Shown piece after piece: positions 17,436 through 25,649 of a DNA stretch of 64,000 nt. A program made the position numbers and the translations under genes. The notes under the pieces are model-generated. The model saw nothing but the letters and a program-made list of their open reading frames with translations. It did no database searches and was not told where the DNA came from. Source of the DNA: Balneolaceae bacterium (lineage in GTDB: Bacteria > Bacteroidota > Rhodothermia > Balneolales > Balneolaceae); assembly GCA_034521495.1 (NCBI GenBank), contig JAXHMK010000009.1, forward strand, positions 365,001 to 429,000, given 5' to 3'. Within the stretch, counting starts at the first letter, position 1. Each line of letters starts with the position of its first letter.

Positions 17436-19376
17436 CTAATCAAGAAAATGATACCGCACAAAACCCTCGATCGCTTCATATTCGGCCAATCCGAGGTCAT
17501 CATAAACCTCAGCTGTTCCGCGGTTTCGGTCTTCGGAGCGTTGCCAAAATTCTCTGGTATCTGATCCTGGAAAAAGCGGCCGGTCTTTTTGGGATTGATG
17601 CTTGAAGATGGCCCGGCGTTTTCGTTTCAACTCCTGCGGACTCAGTGGAACGGCCATTTCAATTTCGTTCACATCCCATTCCTGCCATGCACCGCGGTAG
17701 AGCCACACCCAGCAATCTTTCGCCCAGTTATCGTTTTTTACGATGTCGAGTGCTTCAAAAATGGCTTTCAGGCAAACACGATGGGTTCCGTGCGGATCAG
17801 ACAGATCACCGGCAGCATAGATTTGATGTGGTTTTACTTCCCGAAGAAGGTCAACGGTAATCTGAACATCTTCATCGGAAATTGGCTTTTTCTTCACGCG
17901 GCCGGTTTCATAAAATGGCATCTCCATGAAGTGCATATTTTCATCAGGAACACCGCAATAGCGTCCGCCGGCTTTCGCTTCACCGCGCCGGATCAAGCCT
18001 TTTATCTTTTTCACTTCCGGCGAATCAACCTGGCCGGGTTTTTTGGATTTCAGGAACTCGTTAATTTTTCGAAATAATTTGTCTGCCTTTTGATCTTTCA
18101 TATCAAATGCTTCGGCGTAATCGAGTACGAAATCAGCAAAACGAACCACGTCATCATCAAAAACCGCAATATTTCCGGATGTTTGATAGGCAATGTGAAC
18201 CTCGTGTCCGTGATCGACCAGCCTGATCAGCGTTCCTCCCATGGAGATCACGTCGTCATCGGGATGGGGACTAAAAATGAGTGCACGTTTAGGAAATGGT
18301 TCCCTTCTCTCGGGACGGTATTTGTCATCTTCGTTTGGCTTTCCACCCGGCCAGCCGGTGATAGTATGCTGCAACTCATTGAAAACCTTAATATTGATAT
18401 TGTAGGCAGGTCCCTGTGTGGTAATCAGGTCGGCCATGCCGTTTTCGTTGTAGTTTTCGTCAGTTAGTTTGAGTATCGGTTTGTCCAGTTTCCGGCAAAG
18501 CCAAACTACAGCTTTTCGAATCAGATTATCGTCCCAATCACAGGGAGAAAGCAGCCATGGTGTATTGATCCGCATCAATTTTTCAGAAGCGGCGGTATCA
18601 AGTACTATAGCTGTATTCTCATGCTCCTGCAGGTAGGTGGCGGGAATATTTTCCCTTATTTCACCTTCCACAGTTTCTTTGATAATGCTCGCCTTGCCTT
18701 CGCCCCATGCCATCAGGATGATTTTTTTCGATTTCAGGATGGTTCCAACTCCCATTGTAATAGCCCGGCGCGGCACATATTCTTCTCCAAAGAAATCACT
18801 TGCGGCATCCTTCCGGGTGATCTTGTCCAAAGTAATCAGGCGTGTGGGAGAATCAGGGCGTGATCCTGGTTCGTTAAAGCCAATGTGTCCGGTTCGTCCA
18901 ATTCCCAAAAGCTGAATGTCAATGCCTCCGGCTGCATCGATTTTGGCTTCGTATTTGTCACAATATTTATAAATATCTTCTTCAGGGATTGTTCCGTCTG
19001 GAATGTGAACCTGGTCTTCGGGAATATCAATCGAATTAAAAAGATGCTCGTGCATAAAACGAACGTAACTTTGCAGCGAGTCCGGTTCTATGGGATAATA
19101 TTCATCAAGATTAAATGTAATTACATTTTTAAAACTCAGTCCTTCTTCTTCGTGTAACCGAACTAATTCATCGTAAACGGCAACGGGTGTAGAACCGGTT
19201 GCAAGCCCCAAAACGGCATTTTCATTCTTTTTTTCTTTTTCTCTGATGAGTGAAGCAATTTCATGTGCAATGGCTGTGGAAGCCTCAGAACTGTTTTTAT
19301 AAATAACAGTTGGAATATTTTCGTAATAGGTGAGGCGTTTATTAATAGAATTTAACTTCTGCTGTAAGCTTTCCAT
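17436..19376 (-). CDS. nagB: Glucosamine-6-phosphate deaminase fused to a PIG-L/LmbE-type deacetylase domain
   Basis: 646 residues, over twice the length of plain NagB. Residues about 1-270 are NagB: GLATGSTPVAVYDEL, FNLDEYYPIEPDSLQSY and GHIGFNEPGSRPDS carry the active-site Asp, His and Glu. From about residue 365 a second domain begins with IFSPHPDDDVISMGG, and near residue 527 comes DPHGTHR. Together these give the zinc-binding and catalytic residues of PIG-L/LmbE N-deacetylases. Role: GlcN-6-P to fructose 6-phosphate plus ammonia. The second domain may remove acetyl from a GlcNAc compound. Such fusions are known in Bacteroidota. It is divergent from the ROK kinase with a LacI-type operator between, and no nagA is present. 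Confidence 0.9.
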   Translation of the reverse strand: MESLQQKLNSINKRLTYYENIPTVIYKNSSEASTAIAHEIASLIREKEKKNENAVLGLATGSTPVAVYDELVRLHEEEGLSFKNVITFNLDEYYPIEPDSLQSYVRFMHEHLFNSIDIPEDQVHIPDGTIPEEDIYKYCDKYEAKIDAAGGIDIQLLGIGRTGHIGFNEPGSRPDSPTRLITLDKITRKDAASDFFGEEYVPRRAITMGVGTILKSKKIILMAWGEGKASIIKETVEGEIRENIPATYLQEHENTAIVLDTAASEKLMRINTPWLLSPCDWDDNLIRKAVVWLCRKLDKPILKLTDENYNENGMADLITTQGPAYNINIKVFNELQHTITGWPGGKPNEDDKYRPERREPFPKRALIFSPHPDDDVISMGGTLIRLVDHGHEVHIAYQTSGNIAVFDDDVVRFADFVLDYAEAFDMKDQKADKLFRKINEFLKSKKPGQVDSPEVKKIKGLIRRGEAKAGGRYCGVPDENMHFMEMPFYETGRVKKKPISDEDVQITVDLLREVKPHQIYAAGDLSDPHGTHRVCLKAIFEALDIVKNDNWAKDCWVWLYRGAWQEWDVNEIEMAVPLSPQELKRKRRAIFKHQSQKDRPLFPGSDTREFWQRSEDRNRGTAEVYDDLGLAEYEAIEGFVRYHFLD

Positions 19377-19462
19377 CGATAGTTAGTTTCAATTCAGTTG
19401 GTTGTTATGAAGATATCAGTACTTACGAATTCTAATATACGCATTAAAGAAAAGAGAGTGGA

Positions 19463-19478
19463 TTGGAATCGGTTCCAA
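19463..19478. promoter_or_regulatory. LacI-type operator candidate for the GlcNAc cluster
   Basis: TTGGAATCGGTTCCAA has 6-bp perfect arms TTGGAA and TTCCAA around a central CG, a textbook LacI/GalR dyad. It sits 87 bp from the nagB start and 153 bp from the ROK kinase start, in the 254-bp divergent region, so it could control both sides. The most likely ligand-responsive protein is the LacI regulator encoded at 23361-24383 in the same cluster. Confidence 0.65.
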
Positions 19479-19630
19479 ATATAAAAAACAAAGTCTAATA
19501 AATTTGCTTTTAAAGGATTAATGATGATTTTTAAGATTGTGATAAATAAGTAAGATATAACATAAAACAAATGCGATTGTTGTGAGAGGTGAGCTTCTTC
19601 AACATTGTTTAAATTCTATAAACGTATGTC

Positions 19631-20608
19631 ATGGAGTTAGTTGCGGGAATTGATTTAGGAGGTACAGATACAAAATTTGGTTTAGTGAGTCGCGAGGGTA
19701 AATTATTTGCCTATCAATCTATACCAACAAATGTAGATATTGGATACGAGCTATTCTTTGAACAGTTGAGTGATTCGGTACAGGATATGGTGGAAGCACT
19801 TGGGCCCGGTTATAAACTGGTTGGTGTAAGTGTTGGAGCACCTACGGGCAGCCAGAAAAATGGTACGATCGATAACGCCTCAAATTTAAGCTGGCCAAGA
19901 AAGCTGCCGGTGGCCAATATACTATCGGCAAATTTTAATCTGCCTGTTTCTGTCTCCAACGATGCCAATGCGGCGGCTGTGGGAGAAATGCTTTTTGGCG
20001 TGGCAAAGCATAAAAAGAATTTTCTCTGTGTGACTCTTGGCACCGGCTTGGGATGCGGAATAGTTGTGGACGGAGATTTAGTACTCGGCTCACGCGGACA
20101 TGCCGGAGAACTGGGACACGTAACAATTTCAGGTAATGCAAGAAAATGTGGTTGTGGCCGGAAAGGATGTTTGGAAACATATGCCTCTGCTACCGGAATT
20201 TTAAGAACAGCAAAGGAACTGATAGCGATCGAAGAATATCCAAATTCTATTTTACAATTCTCTGAGAATGGATCTTTTACGGCTAAAAATATTACTAAAG
20301 CTGCACAAGAGGGGGATGAACTGGCACTGCGGGCTTTTGAAATAACCGGCCGGTATTTGGGAAAAACCCTGGCAAATACAGTTGCTTTGTTAAATCCTGA
20401 ACTTATTGTTCTTACCGGGGGATTATCGCGTTCTAAAGAGTTGATACTGGAACCAACACAGAGATATATGGAAGAAAATCTCCTTGATATTTACAAGGGA
20501 ACAGTAGAACTGAAACTCTCCGAAATAAGTGGTAAGAAAACAGCTATACTTGGTACCGCCGCTTTTATGTGGTTGAAACTGGACAGCCTTAGCAAACAGA
20601 CCGTATAG
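19631..20608 (+). CDS. ROK-family sugar kinase
   Basis: 325 residues. GIDLGGTDTKFGLV near the N-terminus is the ATP phosphate loop. SNDANAAAVGE and TLGTGLGCGIVVDG follow, then GHAGELGHVT with the ROK signature His, and the zinc cluster CGCGRKGC at about residues 173-180. Role: phosphorylation of a hexose with ATP, in this context most probably GlcNAc to GlcNAc-6-P, although glucokinase activity is equally typical of the family. It is the first rightward gene after the operator, followed 62 bp later by the hexosaminidase gene. Confidence 0.88.
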   Translation: MELVAGIDLGGTDTKFGLVSREGKLFAYQSIPTNVDIGYELFFEQLSDSVQDMVEALGPGYKLVGVSVGAPTGSQKNGTIDNASNLSWPRKLPVANILSANFNLPVSVSNDANAAAVGEMLFGVAKHKKNFLCVTLGTGLGCGIVVDGDLVLGSRGHAGELGHVTISGNARKCGCGRKGCLETYASATGILRTAKELIAIEEYPNSILQFSENGSFTAKNITKAAQEGDELALRAFEITGRYLGKTLANTVALLNPELIVLTGGLSRSKELILEPTQRYMEENLLDIYKGTVELKLSEISGKKTAILGTAAFMWLKLDSLSKQTV

Positions 20609-20670
20609 TTATTTCTGGATTTGAGGATATTTTAAAACATTTGTTAAACTTTTCAGTCATTTAGATATTT

Positions 20671-23259
20671 ATGAATTTCACATTAACAAAAGCATACCTG
20701 TTTTTTACAACTCTGACTCTTCTTTTAATTGCGGGTTGTAGCTCGCAGCAAGAGAATGATGATTCCCAATATTCTCTTTCCAAGGAGATTAATCATTCTC
20801 CAATTGAGATTACATGGAACCTGATCTCAAATTTCGAGGAGAATAATCAACTCCGCGCTTCACTTGCATTTCGTAACACAGGAAGTGAAACATTCACTCC
20901 TGCCGGGTGGACACTCTACCTGAATTCAATCCGTGTTTTGGATGCTGAAAGCTTTTTACCGGAGTTTGAAGTAACGCATATTAGCGGGGATTTCTTTAAG
21001 CTTGAACCTACCGATTCGTTTAACCCGATTCCGGCCGGAGAAGAATTTGTAAAGGAGTACAAAGCACAATTTCATGCCATCAAAAAAACCGATGCTCCAC
21101 AGGGATTCTATTTTGTATATGATGACCGAATTGAAGAGGTGACTGAAGTTTCGGTTGAACCATTTGTGGGAGAAGAGCAGGTGAATCGGAACCAGGGCGA
21201 TAATCTTGAGATTCCAACGGCAGGTAGCCGATACCGTGAAAATGAACAACTCACTACACTAACACCCGATCAGGTAAGTAAAATCACTCCAACCCCGTCA
21301 TCCTTAGAAATGGGGGATGGCAGTTATGAATTGACGAATGGAATTACAATTAGCTACGCACAGGATGTTTTAGAAGAAGCAGAATATTTGAGTAGCCTTT
21401 TATCTGAAGAGTACAACATTGAAAATACGGTTGAACAGCTGAACGGTGAGTGGAACGGATCAGGAATTTTATTGAATCTTGATCCGGCTGTAGATGAGAA
21501 CGAAGAGGCATATTCTCTCCAAATCACTGATGATGGAATTGAGTTATCATCATCGGGGAATGCTGGAATATTTTATGCTATTCAGAGTCTCCGGTCGCTC
21601 ATATCAAACCGGGATAGTGGCGATATGGAACTGGCAGCGGTTCAAATATTCGATCAGCCCGGTTTTGATTATCGCGGAATGCATCTCGATGTAGCCCGAA
21701 ATTTTCAAGACAAAGAAAGTGTATTGCGTCTCCTGGAAGTGATGGGAATGTACAAGCTTAACAAATTTCACTTTCACCTGACGGATGACGAAGGCTGGCG
21801 GTTGGCCATTGACGAACTGCCTGAGCTGACAGAGGTTGGCGGACGACGCGGCCACACAGAAACCGAAGAACATTTCCTCGCTCCATCGTATGGATCAGGA
21901 CCGGATCCTACACCGGGAGAATCGTTTGGAAGCGGCTGGTATTCTCGAGATGAATATATCGAGATTTTGCAATTTGCTGGTCAGCGGCACATTGAAGTGA
22001 TCCCCGAAATTGACGTTCCCGGTCATGCCCGTGCTGCCATTAAAGGGATGGAAGTTCGGTTTAATCGCCTTTCTGAATTTGGAGAATCGGAGCAGGCTGA
22101 GATGTATCGCTTGGCCGATCCTGCAGATGAATCGGAATATATGTCTGTTCAGAATTTTGATGATAACGTGATGAATGTCTGCCGGGAATCTACCTATAAT
22201 TTTATGGGACTGATTTTTGACGAGGTGATCGCTATGCATGAAGAAGCGGGGGTCCCGTTGAACATGATTCATGTTGGAGGGGATGAGGTTCCCGAAGGGG
22301 CTTGGACAGAGTCACCTGCTTGCGATCTGTATATGGAGGAGCATTCTATTGATAAAGCCGCAGACCTGTTTGGACACTTTTTTACCAGATTAGAATCAAT
22401 GCTTGAGGAGCGCGGTTTGCAGATGGCCGGATGGGAGGAAGTGGGTCTCGATGAAGATCATAGTGGCCCCAAAGAAGATGCTGAATACAAGGAAAACGTT
22501 GTCCCATATGTATGGTCGAGTATCTGGGGATCAGGACGGGAAGATTATGCTTACATGCTTGCGAATGCCGGGTATAATGTTGTGATGTCAAACGCATCAA
22601 ACCTCTACCTGGATATGGCCTACAATAAATCGTGGCAGGAACCGGGTTTTTACTGGGCAGCTATGTTCGACACGAAGGATACCTACTCTTTCATTCCTTA
22701 CGATCTCTACAAAAATGCCGAGCATGATAATTACGGAAACCCGGTCGATCCAAGCCAGTATGATGATGCTATTCAGTTGAGCGAAACGGGCAGAAGTAAC
22801 ATTTTAGGAATCCAGGGACAGCTTTGGTCTGAAACGGTTAATGAACCTCAGCGATGGGAATATATGGTTCTGCCGCGCTTGCTCGGGCTTGCTGAACGGG
22901 CATGGGTTGGAAATCCCTCTTGGGGAGAGATGGAAAATCTGACTCAACTTCGGTCTGAACGCGATGCCGCATGGAATGAATTCGCAAATCGCGTGGGGCA
23001 GTACGAGCTTGACAGGCTCGATAATATTTTTAATGATATAAACTACAGATTACCGGTACCGGGCGCCGTAATTGAAGATGGTGTTCTCATGGTTAATAGT
23101 GCTTATCCAGGACTTGAAATTCGGTATGAAATTAATGGAACCCCGAATTCAGATTCCCCCATATATCAGGGTCCCGTAGAGATCAATGAAGGAGATTCAG
23201 TTACGATCTCAATATTCAATTCTGCAGGAAGATCAAGCCGGAAAGTTTCAGTTCAGTAA
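20671..23259 (+). CDS. Beta-N-acetylhexosaminidase (GH20), lipoprotein
   Basis: 862 residues. A lipoprotein signal ends in LLIAGC with the lipidated Cys at about residue 23. Then comes an N-terminal carbohydrate-binding domain of hexosaminidases (NLISNFEENNQLRASLAFRN). A GH20b alpha/beta domain precedes the GH20 barrel (FDYRGMHLDVARNFQ; KFHFHLTDDEGWRLAID). The catalytic Asp-Glu pair is in HVGGDEVPEG near residues 534-543. A C-terminal chitobiase-type domain follows. Role: release of terminal GlcNAc or GalNAc from chitin oligomers, glycans or peptidoglycan fragments in the periplasm or at the cell surface. With the adjacent kinase and NagB it makes a GlcNAc utilisation path. Confidence 0.93.
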   Translation: MNFTLTKAYLFFTTLTLLLIAGCSSQQENDDSQYSLSKEINHSPIEITWNLISNFEENNQLRASLAFRNTGSETFTPAGWTLYLNSIRVLDAESFLPEFEVTHISGDFFKLEPTDSFNPIPAGEEFVKEYKAQFHAIKKTDAPQGFYFVYDDRIEEVTEVSVEPFVGEEQVNRNQGDNLEIPTAGSRYRENEQLTTLTPDQVSKITPTPSSLEMGDGSYELTNGITISYAQDVLEEAEYLSSLLSEEYNIENTVEQLNGEWNGSGILLNLDPAVDENEEAYSLQITDDGIELSSSGNAGIFYAIQSLRSLISNRDSGDMELAAVQIFDQPGFDYRGMHLDVARNFQDKESVLRLLEVMGMYKLNKFHFHLTDDEGWRLAIDELPELTEVGGRRGHTETEEHFLAPSYGSGPDPTPGESFGSGWYSRDEYIEILQFAGQRHIEVIPEIDVPGHARAAIKGMEVRFNRLSEFGESEQAEMYRLADPADESEYMSVQNFDDNVMNVCRESTYNFMGLIFDEVIAMHEEAGVPLNMIHVGGDEVPEGAWTESPACDLYMEEHSIDKAADLFGHFFTRLESMLEERGLQMAGWEEVGLDEDHSGPKEDAEYKENVVPYVWSSIWGSGREDYAYMLANAGYNVVMSNASNLYLDMAYNKSWQEPGFYWAAMFDTKDTYSFIPYDLYKNAEHDNYGNPVDPSQYDDAIQLSETGRSNILGIQGQLWSETVNEPQRWEYMVLPRLLGLAERAWVGNPSWGEMENLTQLRSERDAAWNEFANRVGQYELDRLDNIFNDINYRLPVPGAVIEDGVLMVNSAYPGLEIRYEINGTPNSDSPIYQGPVEINEGDSVTISIFNSAGRSSRKVSVQ

Positions 23260-23342
23260 CTGTTGCTGATTTTTGAGCAACTAATTTGATATTATTTCAG
23301 TTAGTAAAGCAGATACTGTAGTTCTGATTGCCGCAGAGGTTA

Positions 23343-23357
23343 ACTCAATATTTGAGT
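23343..23357. promoter_or_regulatory. Small dyad just before the lacI start
   Basis: ACTCAATATTTGAGT, with 6-bp arms and a 3-base centre, ends 3 bp before the ATG at 23361. It covers the place of a ribosome-binding site and could be an autoregulatory site or an RNA hairpin. It lacks the central CG of the other LacI-type sites here. Confidence 0.25.
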
Positions 23358-23360
23358 GGA

Positions 23361-24383
23361 ATGGAAAGGTTAAACATCGATAAAGTTGCCAAGCTTGCTC
23401 ATGTGTCGAGGTCTGTCGTATCGAGAGTGCTGAATAACCATCCCAATGTAAGTGATGAAGCCCGTAAACGGGTAATGAAAGTAGTTGAAGAGTATAATTA
23501 CCGCCCCAATTCGGTAGCGCGAAGTTTGGCCACAAGCAGTACGCATCAGATTGGAGTCTTGTCGGGCATTTTTGGGGAAGAAAGTCTTGGGAACGGTTAT
23601 TGGACCCTTCTCTATCTTGGGATTTTCGAGGAGTGTATTCGGCATGGATATTATGTACGGCTTTCCTTTTACGGTGCTGATATGAAGAAAGAACTTCATG
23701 ATCTGATACTAAATGAACACCATCTCGACGGTGTAATTTGCCTCAACGAAGAGGTGACTGAGTTTACGTTAAATACGTTTGCAGATGCTGACATCCCATT
23801 GGTTTTGGTAGGTCACAATCCCAAATATCCCGAAATATCCTCCGTGGATGTTGATAACTATGAAGCGGCATATAAAGCCACAGATCATCTTGTGCAGTTG
23901 GGGCATAAAAATATCGGTGGCATCTTTGGCGATCAAAATGTTCAGGAAACTGAACACCGGATGAGAGGCTACCGCGACGCTCTGGAAAATGGGGGAATTA
24001 AACCAAAAGATAATTATACAGTTGTAGGAAGTTATTCGCAGCACGACGGGCACGATACGATGGAGGAGTGGATTACGGACTACCCCGATATGACAGCAGT
24101 TTTCTGTGCAAGTGATACACTGGCAATGGGCGCCCTGTTGGCACTTTATGAAAATAATATCCCTGTACCGGAGAAATTTTCAGTGGTTGGCTTCGATGGT
24201 CTTCCGATAGCTAAATATATGATTCCTCCGCTCACCACCATTGCACAACCCACCTATGGAAAAGGAGAAAAAGCAGCACATCTTTTAATTGAACAGATTA
24301 AAAACAGAGATGCAGAGGTAACTCATGCCAGCCTCAAACCGGAACTACTGGTGCGTAAAAGTACATCGCGGTTCTCTAAATGA
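23361..24383 (+). CDS. LacI-family transcriptional regulator, probable GlcNAc cluster repressor
   Basis: 340 residues from the ATG at 23361 (MERLNIDKVAKLAHVSRSVVSRVLNN). A TTG eleven codons upstream is possible but would add a tail not usual for the family. The HTH is at residues 4-24. The sugar-binding part shows HQIGVLSGIFGEE, DGVICLNEEV, HLVQLGHKNIGGI, FCASDTLAMGAL and VVGFDGLP. Role: ligand-responsive repressor. It is the last gene of the GlcNAc cluster, 101 bp after the hexosaminidase, and the dyad at 19463-19478 is its most likely target. Its stop lies 6 bp from the convergent crotonase gene. Confidence 0.88.
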   Translation: MERLNIDKVAKLAHVSRSVVSRVLNNHPNVSDEARKRVMKVVEEYNYRPNSVARSLATSSTHQIGVLSGIFGEESLGNGYWTLLYLGIFEECIRHGYYVRLSFYGADMKKELHDLILNEHHLDGVICLNEEVTEFTLNTFADADIPLVLVGHNPKYPEISSVDVDNYEAAYKATDHLVQLGHKNIGGIFGDQNVQETEHRMRGYRDALENGGIKPKDNYTVVGSYSQHDGHDTMEEWITDYPDMTAVFCASDTLAMGALLALYENNIPVPEKFSVVGFDGLPIAKYMIPPLTTIAQPTYGKGEKAAHLLIEQIKNRDAEVTHASLKPELLVRKSTSRFSK

Positions 24384-24389
24384 GGTTTC

Positions 24390-25196
24390 TTATTTTTTCT
24401 TCTTAAAATCAGAAATTGTTCTTTTTGTGAATTCCGAGAGGACCAAACGACCGCTGATTTCAGCTCGTTGTTCAAGTGTGGCATGCCAGTGTCCGGTTCC
24501 CTGCCACATGATATCTTTGAGGTGAGTTAGTGCATCGAGATTACTGGACGCGAAATTTTGTGTCATTTCATTTACTGCATTGTCAAGTTCTTCTTTACTA
24601 TCCATAACTTTGTTGTACAGACCATTTCTTAATGCCCAGTGAGCATCATACCAGGTTTTTGCGTCCAGTGATAAGGTGGCAAATGCAGATGTTCCCAGTT
24701 TCCTGCCAACGGCCGGTCCCACCACAAATGGGCCGATTCCGAGCGAGAGTTCGCTCAAACGAACAGAAGCATTTTCCTGGGCTATGGCAAAATCAGAAGC
24801 AGCGATGATCCCGATTCCTCCGCCTACCGTTTTTCCGTGAACGCGCGAAATGATCATTTTAGGGCAGGTTCTCATCGCATTAATCACATTTGCAAATCCC
24901 ATGAAAAACTCTTTCCCTTCCTCTTCGGTAGTAATGGATGTCATTTCATCAAAAGAAGCACCGGCGCAAAAGGCCCCGTCGCCGCCGCTTTGTATGACAA
25001 TTGCATGAGTCTTTTCCTTTGCTCCGGCTTCTTTAATCGTTTCGGTGAGTTTTTTCAAAATATTTCCGGGAAGTGAATTTCCCTTGGGATGAAAAAATTC
25101 AATGGTCCCGATCTGTCCTTCTGTTGAATAAGATACATATCCTTCGCCGTTTTCAATCATGGTAGTTTGTTTATTCTGTAGATTAATTGTACTCAT
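24390..25196 (-). CDS. Enoyl-CoA hydratase/isomerase (crotonase) family protein
   Basis: 268 residues. AFCAGASFDEM gives the first oxyanion-hole region and VHGKTVGGGIGIIAASDFAIA the second, in standard spacing. SVRLSELSLGIGPFVVGPAVGRKLG carries the Glu position used by some hydratases. Start at 25196 (MSTINLQNK), with an ATG twelve codons later as the alternative. Family role: hydration, isomerisation or hydrolysis of acyl-CoA through an enolate. The substrate is undetermined. Upstream lies a heptanucleotide tandem repeat. Confidence 0.85.
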   Translation of the reverse strand: MSTINLQNKQTTMIENGEGYVSYSTEGQIGTIEFFHPKGNSLPGNILKKLTETIKEAGAKEKTHAIVIQSGGDGAFCAGASFDEMTSITTEEEGKEFFMGFANVINAMRTCPKMIISRVHGKTVGGGIGIIAASDFAIAQENASVRLSELSLGIGPFVVGPAVGRKLGTSAFATLSLDAKTWYDAHWALRNGLYNKVMDSKEELDNAVNEMTQNFASSNLDALTHLKDIMWQGTGHWHATLEQRAEISGRLVLSEFTKRTISDFKKKK

Positions 25197-25649
25197 GTGA
25201 TGTTCTTAAAATGCTAATGAATAAACAAATAGTTTTAAACCATGATTCGCAAATTTTAGCAGGGAGCAGGGAGCAGGGAGCAGGGAGCAGGGAGCAGGGA
25301 GCAGGGAGCAGGGAGCAGGATTTTACTCGTTCCGAAGGTCCTCCTTCGGAACGCCAACCCAAAGCTCCGTTTCCATTCACTCGTCATACAACATAACAGC
25401 AACTCAACCCTCCAGACGTTTTACCAGAAGCAGAGAGCTTTCAAAAGGAATGTTCCGAAGGAGACTTTCGAAACAAGTAGGTAAGAAAGCCAGAGGCGAG
25501 GGAGAGGAGTATCTATTCCCGTCTGTTTTAGCGGACAAGGGAACGACCGGAAATCAAAAGGCTTTAGCCACATCTGTTTGTGCAAGATGATTTACAGTTC
25601 CGGAAATCACATCAAAAACCCCATGCTTCAGTACAAGTATCCAACGCAT
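25197..25649. other. Gene-free spacer with hairpins
   Basis: 453 bp between the crotonase and YyaL-type genes. Besides the tandem repeat listed separately it contains a perfect stem GTTCCGAAGG/CCTTCGGAAC around TCCT at 25329-25352. A looser copy lies at about 25449-25473 (TGTTCCGAAGGAGAC then TTTCGAAACA). No convincing ORF was found on either strand. Confidence 0.55.
25258..25320. repeat. Heptanucleotide tandem repeat (AGGGAGC), about nine copies
   Basis: Eight complete and identical AGGGAGC units run from 25261 to 25316, with partial units at both ends. The array starts 64 bp upstream of the crotonase ATG on the minus strand, so it lies in or beside its promoter or leader. Identical units suggest recent slippage and therefore variable copy number. 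Confidence 0.9.

Noticed and set aside
17589-18077. 162-codon plus-strand ORF opposite nagB
   Set aside because: Complement of the conserved PIG-L domain. No motif, no upstream signals.
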